From Pristimantibacillus sp052113225 (GTDB taxonomy: Bacteria > Bacillota > Bacilli > Paenibacillales > Paenibacillaceae), in the NCBI RefSeq assembly GCF_052113225.1, contig NZ_JBFRCT010000003.1, positions 310,001-374,000 on the forward strand: a DNA stretch of 64,000 nucleotides. Direction: 5' to 3'. The notes under the pieces are model-generated. The model saw only the letters and a program-made list of their open reading frames with translations. It ran no database searches and was not told the origin of the DNA. The position numbers and the translations under genes are program-made. This document shows, in pieces, positions 1 to 8,795 of this stretch (positions are counted from its first letter, which is position 1; every line of letters starts with the position of its first letter).

Positions 1-2
1 AC

Positions 3-728
3 TATAAAGATCTGGCTGACAATGGCGCTTGGTCCAAGAACATTGTAAGTAACAAAAATGACGTATGGCAGGACATGAAAGCTGGTAAAACCGCTTCTTA
101 CGCTCAAAACCTGGGTACGGTAGCGATGAACCTTGCAGAACTGAAACGTGAACAGCCAGAGGTTGAGTTGGCGATTGCGGATTTGACGCCTAACAGCAAG
201 AAAATCGCGGCAATCTCGACACAAAACGGTTTCGCGATCCATGCAACTTCGAAGAAAGCAGAACGTTCGCTGATGGTGCTTGATCTGCTGCAAAATGATA
301 AAGAGATCCATGACCTGTTCATGTATGGTATTGCTGGTACAAACTATGAGCCAGTAGGCGATGATAAATTTAACGCTCTGCCTGGTACACCTAACTACAC
401 TGGTTTCTCTAACTGGGGTTCGAACTCCCCGCTGAACCGTATGGATGCATCGTATCCGGCTGAAGCGGATGCTATTGCAACAGCTTGGGAGCAAAAGGTA
501 TTCCACTTCAAGCTTGAGACGTTCGTATTTAACGATGCTAATGTGAAAAACGAAGTGGCTAACGTAGGTAATGTGATGCTCCGTTATGCAATTCCGCTCG
601 AATACGGTCTGATCAAAGATATCGACAAAGGCCAAGCGGATCTAATTGCACAGCTGAAAGCTGCAGGTATTGATAAAGTGCAGACGGAATTGCAAAGCCA
701 AATCGATGCGTTTTTGGCTGCACAATAA
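3..728 (+). CDS. extracellular solute-binding protein, DUF3502 type (C-terminal part)
   Basis: Only the C-terminal 241 residues are in the window; the reading frame is open to the left edge, so the start lies outside. The sequence resembles the C-terminal region of family 1 sugar-binding lipoproteins carrying a DUF3502 domain (LplA-like), which deliver oligosaccharides to an ABC importer on the outer face of the membrane. Family-typical stretches include NGFAIHATSKKAERSLMVL, GTPNYTGFSNWGSNSPLNR and the Phe/Asn-rich segment FVFNDANVKNEVANV. A hairpin follows the TAA directly. The next gene is a surface galactanase, so a galactan-derived oligosaccharide is a reasonable ligand guess, but the ligand cannot be read from the sequence. 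Confidence 0.85.
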   Translation, partial: YKDLADNGAWSKNIVSNKNDVWQDMKAGKTASYAQNLGTVAMNLAELKREQPEVELAIADLTPNSKKIAAISTQNGFAIHATSKKAERSLMVLDLLQNDKEIHDLFMYGIAGTNYEPVGDDKFNALPGTPNYTGFSNWGSNSPLNRMDASYPAEADAIATAWEQKVFHFKLETFVFNDANVKNEVANVGNVMLRYAIPLEYGLIKDIDKGQADLIAQLKAAGIDKVQTELQSQIDAFLAAQ

Positions 729-750
729 GGGGAGACTATTGTCTCTCCTT
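727..750 (+). terminator. stem-loop after solute-binding protein gene
   Basis: Ten-pair stem AAGGGGAGAC / GTCTCTCCTT with loop TATT starting in the stop codon. It has no long T-run (only TTGCT), so it may be a weak terminator or an mRNA 3' stabiliser. A near copy of this hairpin lies at 950-975, on the other side of a palindromic element. Confidence 0.5.
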
Positions 751-755
751 GCTAG

Positions 756-937
756 AAAATGATTCATTAAGAGAAATGAGTTTTACGACGGAACGGGGTA
801 TCCCCTTCGGCCACTGTTGTCTGCAGGAAATTTGAATTAGACTTTCAAAGGAGATTTCCTGCAGACAAAGGTGGACGCTGGCGCTCCTCAGGGGACACCC
901 CTTCTCCTTACGTAAAACCATTCTCTAATCATTAACA
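756..937. repeat. large imperfect palindrome P1
   Basis: About 180 bp with nested inverted arms: the ends (GAGAAATGAGTTTTACG at 771-787 against CGTAAAACCATTCTCT at 911-926), a middle pair (GGGGTATCCCCT against AGGGGACACCCC), and an inner pair TGTCTGCAGGAAAT (about 819-832) against ATTTCCTGCAGACA (about 854-867). No reading frame in it looks real. It contains GGCGCTCC, reminiscent of the GAGCGCT core of palindromes P2 to P4. It looks like a MITE- or REP-like element placed between two similar hairpins (727-750 and 950-975). Confidence 0.65.
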
Positions 938-949
938 ATTTTCACAGCA

Positions 950-980
950 AAGGAGGAGACATAAGTCTCCTCCTTATTTA
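950..980 (+). terminator. stem-loop, probable terminator
   Basis: Perfect 11-pair stem AAGGAGGAGAC / GTCTCCTCCTT with loop ATAA followed by ATTTAT. It resembles the hairpin at 727-750 and ends 23 nt before the galactanase start. It could terminate the upstream operon or act as a leader hairpin of the galactanase mRNA. Confidence 0.55.
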
Positions 981-1003
981 TAGCCAAAGTGGGAGGAAGA
1001 ATA

Positions 1004-4000
1004 ATGAAACGAATGGCACGTAAAAGCATTCTTTTATTTTTTACATTTACGTTAGCGCTTACATCTTTGTTGGCGATTGGACCGGCCAAGCAAGTGGCGG
1101 CGGCTGCGGAGACTTTGTCTGATCCGGATACCTTTATTAAGGGGGTAGATATTTCGACGCTGCAGGCGCTGGAAGATCAGCATGTAAAGTTTTACGATAA
1201 GGGGAACGAACAGGATCTGCTGACGATTATGAAAAATCATGGCGTCAACTACGTTCGGCTTCGTCTCTGGAATGATCCGGAGCAAGCCGATGGCTACAAC
1301 GATAAGGCACATGTGCTGGCGATGGCAGAACGAGTGAAGGATGCGGGCATGAAGCTGCTTCTTGACTTCCATTATTCCGACTTCTGGGCAGATCCGGGAC
1401 AACAGGTGAAGCCGGCAGCTTGGAAGGATCTCAGCTTTGCAGATTTGAAGACAGCGGTTTATACCTATACGGAAGATGTCATGAGTGATCTGGCTGCTGC
1501 GGATGCTTATCCGGATATGGTGCAGATCGGCAACGAGATTAACAGCGGCATGCTGCTGCCAGATGGTTCAACAACAAATATGGATAATTTGGCTGAGCTG
1601 ATTAAAGAGGGTGCCAAAGCGGTTCGGGATACGACACCGGACGGCCAAACGACTCAAATTATGCTTCACTTGGCGGAAGGCGGCAATAACAGTAAGTTCC
1701 GCAGTTTCTTTGATGCGATCACAGCGCGTGGAGTAGATTATGATGTGATCGGCATGTCGTATTATCCATTCTGGCATGGCTCTTTCCAACAGCTTAAATC
1801 CAATATGGATGATGTAGCTGCCAGATACGGCAAGCAAATTGTCGTTGCAGAAACCTCTTATCCGAATACGCTTGAGAACGGCGACGATCACCCGAATACG
1901 GTCGGAGAGACTGAGACCAAGCTGGTTGGTTTTGAAGCGTCGGTCGAGAATCAGAAGCTTGTAACCGAGACAGTACTCAACACGGTTGCTCATGTGCAGG
2001 GTGGTCTTGGTCTTGGCGTGTTTTACTGGGAACCGGCTTGGCTGCCTGGTGTAGGCTGGAAGCAAGGTGAAGGGAATGCTTGGGAGAATCAGGCGATGTT
2101 TGATTATGACGGTAATGCTCTGACGTCGCTGGATGCCTTCCAATATGAGCCTGGCAGTATTACCAGCGTAGATCCGATTCTCGTCTATCCGGCAACATCA
2201 GTGACACTAGCAGCAGGAGATTCGTTGGTACTGCCTGCTGATACGAAGGTGCTCTATAACGAAGGGACAATTTTAGCAAAGACAGTTGAATGGGATTCCT
2301 ATAACGCTGAGCTGCTGAATACGCCAGGGACGTTTACTGTTCAAGGTGATGTAGCTGGTACAGATCTTCGTACTTCAATTGAAATCACGGTTACAGGTAA
2401 TCCGAATCTGATCCATGACGGCAGCTTTGAAAGCGGTACGTTGGCTAATTGGTCAGTAACAGGTGATGTGGGAGCCGTGAAGATTGACCAAAATGCAGGC
2501 AATGCAAAGGCTGGCGAATATTCCTTGAATTATTGGTCGGGCTCGGCTTTTGCTTATCAAGTTTCGCAGACGGTTACAGGCCTTGAGAACGGAAAGTATG
2601 AGCTAAGAGCGTATGCTTCCGGTGGTGTGTATGATGAGCAGGTGATTACACTAAACGCAGAGACGGGCGGTCAGACGTACAGTACTCCTATTACGAATGC
2701 TGGCTATAATGTTTGGAAGCAGTATACGGTTGGAGATATTCAAGTTACTGACGGTCAGGTCAAGGTAGGTATTGATGTGAACGGACCAGCTAATGCGTGG
2801 GGGTACTTCGACAAGTTCGAGCTGGTGAAGGTGGAAGCAGCAGCGGTTAATGTCGTGCAAAACCCAGGCTTTGAGAGCGGTGCTCTTACGCCTTGGGAGG
2901 TTGCAGGAGAAATGGGAGCGGCAAAAGTTGCGCAAAACGCTGCGAATGCCAAATCCGGTGAATATGCGCTTAATTATTGGTTTGGCACAGCGTTTACTTA
3001 TACGATTGCACAGACGATTGAAGATCTCGAAAATGGTATTTATGAGCTGAGAGCATCGGCTTCCGGCGGTGTGTATGATACGCAAAAGATCGCCCTGTTT
3101 GCGAAGTCAGGTGAGAAGACCTTCAGCACTGATGTGGTGAATACAGGCTGGAATGATTGGCATTCATATACGGTCAGCAATATAGAAGTAAGAGATGGCA
3201 AAGTGACCATTGGATTTGATGTAGATGCTCCTGCTGAGGCATGGGGCTACATGGATGATATCGCACTTGTAAGAGTAGGCGACCTGCCTTCCACTGGCGA
3301 TGGTGACGGTAATGGCAACGGTGACGGTAATAGCAGCAATAATGGTAACAGTGGGGCTTCAAGCAATAATGGTATAGCTGCTATTAGCCGTACGCAATTG
3401 ACATCGGACGGGAAGGGCGGCTACTCCGTTGCCTTGCCGGCAGGCACAACAACGGCTGTACTTTCTTCTGATACTTTTGATACTTTGAAGAAAGCTCCAA
3501 TTACACTTGCCGCAGGTGATTTGTCTCTCACGATTCCTTCCGAAGTGCTGGCTGAACTGCTAGGTAAGTTAAAGACAGAAGCAGGCAGTAAGCTTACGGT
3601 TAGTTTTGTACCGGTAACGAGGGAAGATGCGGATAAATTAATGGACAGCGCTGGAGGAGATGCTCGTTCACTTGGCACTATTTATAATTTTAATTTATCT
3701 ATTACTGATGCGTCTGGAAATGTGGAGAAGCTTTCTAATTTTTCAACCCCGATAACACTCAGGCTGAAGCAAGGGGTAACCAGCAATGCTGATCTGACAG
3801 GCATTTATTATATTACAGAAGACGGCACCATTCATTATGTTGGAGGACAATTGGTTAATGGCGTCTGGGAAGCTTCTGTCGAACATTTCAGCAGCTATGG
3901 ACTGCTCGAAGTAAGCAAGTCCTATAAGGATGTGCCAGATAGCCACTGGGCTGCAGCATCTATCGCTTCTCTTTCTGCCAAGCAGCTTGTAAATGGTAGT

Positions 4001-4462
4001 TCGGATACAAACTTCGAACCGGAACGACAAATCACTCGTGCGGAATTTACCGCTATCCTTGTTCGCGCTTTGAAGCTTACAAGCAGCGCAGATCATTCAC
4101 TTCACTTTAGCGATGTACCGGCTTCGGCTTGGTATGCAGAGGCTGTGTCGGCTGCACATGAAGCGGGACTTATACAAGGCCGTAATTCGGAGCAATTCGC
4201 GCCGAATGCTCCAATTACCCGCCAAGAGATGGCTGTTATTCTGGCAAAAGCCTATGTGATTGCCCATGACGGTACTGGAACTGCAGTTGGTACAGAGCTT
4301 CCTTTCTCGGATAAAACGTTCATTGCAACATGGGCACTGCCTTCTGTACAATGGGCATACGAGCAAGGGCTGCTGAAGGGTCGCAGTGGTGATCGGTTTG
4401 CACCGGCTGCATCGATGACTCGTGCAGAGGCAGCAGAAGTGGTGTATCGCTTGCTGAAATAG
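1004..4462 (+). CDS. SLH-anchored arabinogalactan endo-beta-1,4-galactanase (GH53)
   Basis: Secreted endo-galactanase of 1152 residues that cuts beta-1,4-galactan. I chose ATG 1004 because GGGAGGAAGA precedes it. There is a signal peptide (Lys/Arg-rich start, hydrophobic core, cleavage near VAAAAE). The GH53 domain covers about residues 35-395, with GVDISTLQAL, NYVRLRLWNDP and LLDFHYSDFW; the acid/base is Glu178 in QIGNEINSG and the nucleophile Glu283 in VVAETSYPN. A Big_4-like domain follows (about 395-460), then two tandem homologous carbohydrate-binding-like modules (about 465-610 and 613-760, each with a G-SFESG or PGFESG start and a WGYxD end; CBM61-like by position and appearance, not proven). 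After a Gly/Asn/Asp linker there is an uncharacterised domain and three SLH motifs (about 970-1150) for binding the cell wall polymer. The paralogous CBMs and SLH anchor suggest an enzyme that stays on the cell surface and holds insoluble galactan. Confidence 0.92.
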   Translation: MKRMARKSILLFFTFTLALTSLLAIGPAKQVAAAAETLSDPDTFIKGVDISTLQALEDQHVKFYDKGNEQDLLTIMKNHGVNYVRLRLWNDPEQADGYNDKAHVLAMAERVKDAGMKLLLDFHYSDFWADPGQQVKPAAWKDLSFADLKTAVYTYTEDVMSDLAAADAYPDMVQIGNEINSGMLLPDGSTTNMDNLAELIKEGAKAVRDTTPDGQTTQIMLHLAEGGNNSKFRSFFDAITARGVDYDVIGMSYYPFWHGSFQQLKSNMDDVAARYGKQIVVAETSYPNTLENGDDHPNTVGETETKLVGFEASVENQKLVTETVLNTVAHVQGGLGLGVFYWEPAWLPGVGWKQGEGNAWENQAMFDYDGNALTSLDAFQYEPGSITSVDPILVYPATSVTLAAGDSLVLPADTKVLYNEGTILAKTVEWDSYNAELLNTPGTFTVQGDVAGTDLRTSIEITVTGNPNLIHDGSFESGTLANWSVTGDVGAVKIDQNAGNAKAGEYSLNYWSGSAFAYQVSQTVTGLENGKYELRAYASGGVYDEQVITLNAETGGQTYSTPITNAGYNVWKQYTVGDIQVTDGQVKVGIDVNGPANAWGYFDKFELVKVEAAAVNVVQNPGFESGALTPWEVAGEMGAAKVAQNAANAKSGEYALNYWFGTAFTYTIAQTIEDLENGIYELRASASGGVYDTQKIALFAKSGEKTFSTDVVNTGWNDWHSYTVSNIEVRDGKVTIGFDVDAPAEAWGYMDDIALVRVGDLPSTGDGDGNGNGDGNSSNNGNSGASSNNGIAAISRTQLTSDGKGGYSVALPAGTTTAVLSSDTFDTLKKAPITLAAGDLSLTIPSEVLAELLGKLKTEAGSKLTVSFVPVTREDADKLMDSAGGDARSLGTIYNFNLSITDASGNVEKLSNFSTPITLRLKQGVTSNADLTGIYYITEDGTIHYVGGQLVNGVWEASVEHFSSYGLLEVSKSYKDVPDSHWAAASIASLSAKQLVNGSSDTNFEPERQITRAEFTAILVRALKLTSSADHSLHFSDVPASAWYAEAVSAAHEAGLIQGRNSEQFAPNAPITRQEMAVILAKAYVIAHDGTGTAVGTELPFSDKTFIATWALPSVQWAYEQGLLKGRSGDRFAPAASMTRAEAAEVVYRLLK

Positions 4463-4484
4463 GCAAAGGAGTTTTACCGGTATT

Positions 4485-5213
4485 ATGGATGTTAATCAAA
4501 TTGTATTTGTATTTTTGATTGTGCTGCTTGCAGGTTTTGTACAAGGGCTCACGAGCTTCGGTTTCGCACTAATCTCAGTGCCGCTGCTCGTGAAGCTGAT
4601 CCCGATGCAGGAGGCTGTTCCGGTTGTTGTTGTATTAAGTTTGATGACGAACATTGCTGTGCTGTATAGCTGCCGGAAGCATGTCCGAATGAAGCAGATT
4701 TGGCCGCTTCTGACAGCAAGTCTGATTGCGGCACCGCTTGGAACCTATGCTCTGCTATATGTTCCCGCTAGTGCGTTAAAATTAGGAGCTGGCCTGCTGG
4801 TTGCAGCCGTATCCATGCTGATGCTGAGCGGCAAGACTTTTCCGCTTGGTCGTCTAGCGTATGCGCCTATTGGCGCAGTAAGTGGTTTTTTGAACGGAAG
4901 CATCTCAATGAGTGGACCACCTGTTGCTCTCTTTTTGACCAACCAGGGTGCTGATAAGATGACATTCCGGGCCAATATTACGGCGTATGGTCTCATTCTG
5001 AATATTATCACGGTGGGGACTTATGTATATGAAGGGCTGCTTAACGAGACGTCTATGCAAACTATTGGATGGGCGGCTCCAGCACTGATTATTGGTGTCC
5101 TAATTGGCATCAAGGCAGTCGGAAGGCTTAATGAACGGTTGTTCAAAACGATCGCATTATGGCTCATATTAGTTACAGGAATCTGGACGGCAATTAACGG
5201 TATGATCGGATAA
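4485..5213 (+). CDS. TauE/SafE family membrane protein (sulfite/sulfonate exporter-like)
   Basis: 242-residue polytopic membrane protein with about eight hydrophobic segments, matching the TauE/SafE family (DUF81). Family hallmarks are the N-terminal GFVQGLTSFGFALISVPLL and the half-repeat GAVSGFLNGSISMSGPPV, which reproduce the two repeated halves of the fold. Members export or import small organic anions such as sulfite, sulfoacetate or sulfopropionate; substrate is not predictable here. It starts 22 nt after the galactanase stop with AAAGGAG upstream, so it may be co-transcribed with it, although no functional link is evident. It ends at a terminator shared with the convergent diguanylate cyclase gene. 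Confidence 0.85.
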   Translation: MDVNQIVFVFLIVLLAGFVQGLTSFGFALISVPLLVKLIPMQEAVPVVVVLSLMTNIAVLYSCRKHVRMKQIWPLLTASLIAAPLGTYALLYVPASALKLGAGLLVAAVSMLMLSGKTFPLGRLAYAPIGAVSGFLNGSISMSGPPVALFLTNQGADKMTFRANITAYGLILNIITVGTYVYEGLLNETSMQTIGWAAPALIIGVLIGIKAVGRLNERLFKTIALWLILVTGIWTAINGMIG

Positions 5214-5216
5214 ACA

Positions 5217-5273
5217 AAAAAACCTTGAAGTTACAGCGCCTAAGCTAAGGCATTGTTGGCTTCAAGGTTTTTT
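5217..5273. terminator. bidirectional terminator between convergent genes
   Basis: Stem AAAAAACCTTGAAG (5217-5230) / CTTCAAGGTTTTTT (5260-5273) with A and T tracts on both sides. The right arm and most of the loop lie inside the coding sequence of the minus-strand diguanylate cyclase, whose stop codon is at 5240-5242. Confidence 0.8.
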
Positions 5274-6079
5274 CTTGTATTTTTCATGTGATACATCGCT
5301 TGATCTGCATCCATAATAAGCTGCTTAAGGCTGGCGTATCTTCCTTGATTAGAGCTGACTCCAATGCTGGCAGATATATGGACGGGCTGACCGTTAATGA
5401 CAAAAGGATCTAGGAAAGAGGCATTAATCTTGTCCTGCACGGCTCGAACGCCGTTGTCCTCGCTTAAGTTCTGGAAGCAGATGATAAACTCATCACCGCC
5501 ATAGCGGACAATTCGATCGAGCTGACGGATTTGCTGTTTGAGCCGTTTGGCAATTTCGATGAGCAGCAAATCTCCAAATTCATGACCATAATTATCATTT
5601 ATCCGTTTAAAATCATTTAGATCGATGAACATGACGCCAAGTGGAGCATCGTTATTACGCTCAAATAATTCATCTAGAAATCTTCGGTTATATAAACCTG
5701 TAAGACTATCGGTAACCGTCGCATATTCCAGATCAATGGTATAACTAAGGAGCGCAGACATTGAATTCACAATTGAAAGTTCGTCGTCACTTAACGACAA
5801 GGTGTCCCTGTCAACCAAATAAATACCGCCATGAACGACACACTCGCTTGTAGAGATGGGGATGGCAAGATAGGAACGTTGTCCAATGATCGTGCTGACA
5901 TCTGATCGGAAGGTCATTCCGGCCTGTACGAGTGAATCTTTGCGGTTATAGGCTTGTACAATCCGATGTGCTAAGCCTTCTTGGATCGCGATGAAAAGAG
6001 TATCGATCGGAAGAAATCGGGCCAATAGCTGTATGACATGTCCGGCTGCATCATCCAATGAGCGAATTTTGCTGGGCAT
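5240..6079 (-). CDS. diguanylate cyclase with N-terminal GAF-like sensor domain
   Basis: Makes cyclic di-GMP from two GTP. I chose ATG 6079 (279 residues) because GCAGGAG lies about 10 nt upstream; a longer in-frame start at 6169 lacks one. The N-terminal half (about residues 1-115) is soluble and GAF-like, with IDTLFIAI and AIPISTSECVVHGGIYLVD, and has no membrane segment, so the enzyme is cytoplasmic. The GGDEF domain covers about 120-279: TDSLTGLYNRRFLDE, MFIDLNDFKRINDNYGHEFGD, and an intact RYGGDEFIICF active site. An inhibitory I-site RQLD stands five residues before GGDEF, implying product feedback. The gene is monocistronic and convergent with the TauE-like gene. The signal sensed is unknown. 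Confidence 0.9.
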   Translation of the reverse strand: MPSKIRSLDDAAGHVIQLLARFLPIDTLFIAIQEGLAHRIVQAYNRKDSLVQAGMTFRSDVSTIIGQRSYLAIPISTSECVVHGGIYLVDRDTLSLSDDELSIVNSMSALLSYTIDLEYATVTDSLTGLYNRRFLDELFERNNDAPLGVMFIDLNDFKRINDNYGHEFGDLLLIEIAKRLKQQIRQLDRIVRYGGDEFIICFQNLSEDNGVRAVQDKINASFLDPFVINGQPVHISASIGVSSNQGRYASLKQLIMDADQAMYHMKNTRKNLEANNALA

Positions 6080-6338
6080 ACGTATTTCATCTCCTGCAAT
6101 AAATGGTGAAGCATTCAAAAAATTACCTTCTGATTCCAGTTTAGACGAAATACACGGGGGACTCAACAAAGAACTTCTTAATAATGGGTATTTAAGGAAC
6201 GAAAAGGGGCTTTTCTGTATTTTGATTAATAAAAATGTTAATTCAAAGATATATGAATTCGCTATTGAATTATTGCAACGGCTGGTGTTTAATAAGGATA
6301 TTCTTCCTTACAAACAATCCTTATGAGGTGATTCTTTT

Positions 6339-7850
6339 ATGGCGAACAAAGCGAAAATGATCGTTGACAAAGATTTTATTGTTGGAGAAGTTGATAAACG
6401 AATTTATGGCTCTTTTATCGAGCATTTGGGCCGTGCTGTTTACGGTGGTATTTATGAACCAGAGCATCCGTCAGCAGACGAGCAAGGTTTCCGTTCTGAT
6501 GTACTTGAGCTTGTAAAAGGCTTAAATGTGCCGATCGTTCGTTACCCTGGAGGCAACTTTGTATCCGGTTACAACTGGGAGGATGGGGTTGGCCCGGTAG
6601 CGGATCGCCCAAGACGCCTGGAACTGGCATGGCGCACGATTGAGCCGAATTTGGTAGGCTTTAATGAATTCGTAGACTGGTGTAAAAAAGCAAATACAGA
6701 TGCGATGATGGCAGTCAACCTCGGAACACGCGGCGTTGAAGATGCTCGCAATCTTATCGAATATTCCAATCACGCCTCTGGCTCTTATTGGTCGGATCTG
6801 CGTATTAAGCATGGCTATAAAGATCCTCATAACGTGAAAACCTGGTGCCTTGGCAACGAGATGGACGGTCCTTGGCAGATTGGTGCGAAGACAGCTGTGG
6901 AATATGGCCGCATTGCCAATGAAACCGCGAAAGTGATGCGCTGGGTAGATCCAACGATTGAACTGGTGGCTTGCGGAAGCTCGGCGCTTGGCATGCCTAC
7001 CTTCCCGGATTGGGAAGCTACGGTGCTGGATTTAACATACGATAACGTTGATTACATCTCCCTACACCAGTATTATGGCAATAGAGACAAAGATACGGCG
7101 AACTTCCTCGCCCAATCTATGGGCATGGACTCGTTCATTCAGACAGTGATCTCTACGGCAGATTTTGTGAAAGCGAAGAAACGGAGCAAGAAGAACATTA
7201 ACCTGAGCTTCGATGAATGGAATGTCTGGTTCCACTCTAATGAGAGTGATCGTAAACTCGAGCCATGGTCTATTGCGCCGCCGCAGCTTGAAGATATTTA
7301 TACACATGAAGATGCGCTTGTTGTTGGCTGTATGCTGATTAGCCTTCTGAAGCGTGCTGACCGTGTGAAAATGGCATGTATCGCTCAGCTCGTGAACGTT
7401 ATTGCACCAATTATGACCGAGAATGGCGGAGCAGCATGGAAGCAGTCCATCTACTATCCATACATGCATGCAAGTGTGTTTGGCCGCGGTACCGTGCTTG
7501 TTCCGCTGCTTAAGTCGGATAAATATGATTCGAAGGATTATACAGATGTTCCTTATGTGGAAGCAGTAGCTGTCCATAATGAGGAACTCGGAGAGGTAAC
7601 GGTATTCGCCGTAAACCGTGATCTTGAGAATGCCCATAACTTCGAGATTGATCTTCGCAGCTTTGGTGCTTTCCGGGTAATCGAGCATATTGTCCTCGAG
7701 AATGATGATTTGCAAGCCGTTAACACAGCTGCTAATCCGGACAATGTGAAGCCACATACGAATGGCAATGCGAAGCTTGAACAAAATGGCACGATTGAGA
7801 CAGCGCTTGGTAAAGCTTCCTGGAACGTTATTCGTATCAAACTTCAATAG
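6339..7850 (+). CDS. abfA: intracellular alpha-L-arabinofuranosidase (GH51)
   Basis: 503-residue GH51 exo-enzyme that releases L-arabinose from arabinan, arabinoxylan or arabinogalactan oligosaccharides. There is no signal peptide, so it works in the cytoplasm. Family signatures include YGSFIEHLGRAVYGGIY, the acid/base Glu174 in WCLGNEMDGPWQ and the nucleophile Glu293 in LSFDEWNVWF, at nearly the same positions as in the Geobacillus enzyme. Length is normal. The ATG has GAGGTG upstream. A regulator gene follows after 13 nt, probably in the same transcript. With the galactanase and beta-galactosidase in this window it fits complete degradation of type I arabinogalactan. Confidence 0.95.
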   Translation: MANKAKMIVDKDFIVGEVDKRIYGSFIEHLGRAVYGGIYEPEHPSADEQGFRSDVLELVKGLNVPIVRYPGGNFVSGYNWEDGVGPVADRPRRLELAWRTIEPNLVGFNEFVDWCKKANTDAMMAVNLGTRGVEDARNLIEYSNHASGSYWSDLRIKHGYKDPHNVKTWCLGNEMDGPWQIGAKTAVEYGRIANETAKVMRWVDPTIELVACGSSALGMPTFPDWEATVLDLTYDNVDYISLHQYYGNRDKDTANFLAQSMGMDSFIQTVISTADFVKAKKRSKKNINLSFDEWNVWFHSNESDRKLEPWSIAPPQLEDIYTHEDALVVGCMLISLLKRADRVKMACIAQLVNVIAPIMTENGGAAWKQSIYYPYMHASVFGRGTVLVPLLKSDKYDSKDYTDVPYVEAVAVHNEELGEVTVFAVNRDLENAHNFEIDLRSFGAFRVIEHIVLENDDLQAVNTAANPDNVKPHTNGNAKLEQNGTIETALGKASWNVIRIKLQ

Positions 7851-7863
7851 CAGGATGTGAAAC

Positions 7864-8793
7864 ATGTTAATCAAAGCCGATACAGACCATGCCTGGCTTC
7901 CGCTATATGAAGCGCTGGCTAGTCCTGTACGATTAAATATTCTGGATCTGCTCGCAGCAGCACCTGAGCCGATGAACGTGAAGGAGCTCGCAGCCTCACT
8001 TGGATTAAGCAGCGCCATCGTGACGATGCACGTCCGTAAGCTGGAGCAGGCCGGGATCATCCAGACGAAGATGATTAGAAAGCAGGGGGGGACGCATAAG
8101 ATTTGCGAGATTTCCGCCTCCCGCATTCAGATTGATCTGCCTCAGGCTGGATTTATTCCGAAGAAGACACATGAGATCAGCATTCCCATCGGGCATTATA
8201 CCGAGTTTGAAGTCCATCCGACCTGCGGTATTGCCACCACGGAGAAGGTCATCGGTCAATTCGATGATCCGAGATATTTTATTGAGCCGGAGCGGATGAA
8301 TGCCGGAATACTCTGGTTTGGCAAAGGCTATGTGGAGTACAAAATTCCGAATTACTTATTGCCTGGCCAGCGTCCGGAAGAGCTGGAGATCGTTCTTGAG
8401 ATCAGCTCGGAGGCACCAGGTTACAACGAGAATTGGCCATCGGATATTGTATTTACCTTAAATGGTGTCCGTATCGGAATGTGGACGAGTCCCGGGGATT
8501 ATGGCGATGTGAAAGGCAAGTATACACCGGCTTGGTGGCAGGACTTTGTCAATCAGTATGGCCTGCTCAAGATCATCCGCGTCCAGAAGAACGGCACCTA
8601 TATCGATGGTCAAAAAATTTCAGAGATCGGAATCGATCAAATCGAGCTTAACCGCAATCAATGGGTGTTCCGTCTCGCCGTCGAAGACAACGCCGTCCAT
8701 GTCGGCGGCCTAACGTTATTCGGCAAAGGCTTCGGCAACTACAATCAGGATATGATTTTCCGTGTATTGTATGTGGAAGGGCTCGCATTGTAG
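7864..8793 (+). CDS. ArsR-like winged-helix regulator with C-terminal beta-sandwich-like domain
   Basis: 309 residues. Residues about 10-85 form an ArsR/HTH_20 winged helix (YEALASPVRLNILDLLA, ELAASLGLSSAIVTMHVRKL, AGIIQTKMIRKQGGTHKI). The remaining roughly 200 residues are not typical of ArsR repressors: Trp-, Tyr- and Gly-rich beta-type sequence (ILWFGKGYVEYKIPNYLLP, VFTLNGVRIGMWTSPGDYGD) that looks like a jelly-roll fold of the kind that binds carbohydrate. ArsR metal-site cysteines are not evident. It lies 13 nt after the arabinofuranosidase gene, so a sugar-responsive regulator of that gene is a plausible inference. The transcript would end at the terminator at 8960. Confidence 0.8.
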   Translation: MLIKADTDHAWLPLYEALASPVRLNILDLLAAAPEPMNVKELAASLGLSSAIVTMHVRKLEQAGIIQTKMIRKQGGTHKICEISASRIQIDLPQAGFIPKKTHEISIPIGHYTEFEVHPTCGIATTEKVIGQFDDPRYFIEPERMNAGILWFGKGYVEYKIPNYLLPGQRPEELEIVLEISSEAPGYNENWPSDIVFTLNGVRIGMWTSPGDYGDVKGKYTPAWWQDFVNQYGLLKIIRVQKNGTYIDGQKISEIGIDQIELNRNQWVFRLAVEDNAVHVGGLTLFGKGFGNYNQDMIFRVLYVEGLAL

Positions 8794-8795
8794 TG

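Noticed and set aside
5991..6326. 111-codon plus-strand frame upstream of abfA
   Set aside because: First half is antisense to the diguanylate cyclase gene; no SD and no recognisable sequence.
7062..8126. 354-codon minus-strand frame across abfA and its regulator
   Set aside because: Antisense shadow of two well-supported genes; Ile/His-rich translation without family signals.
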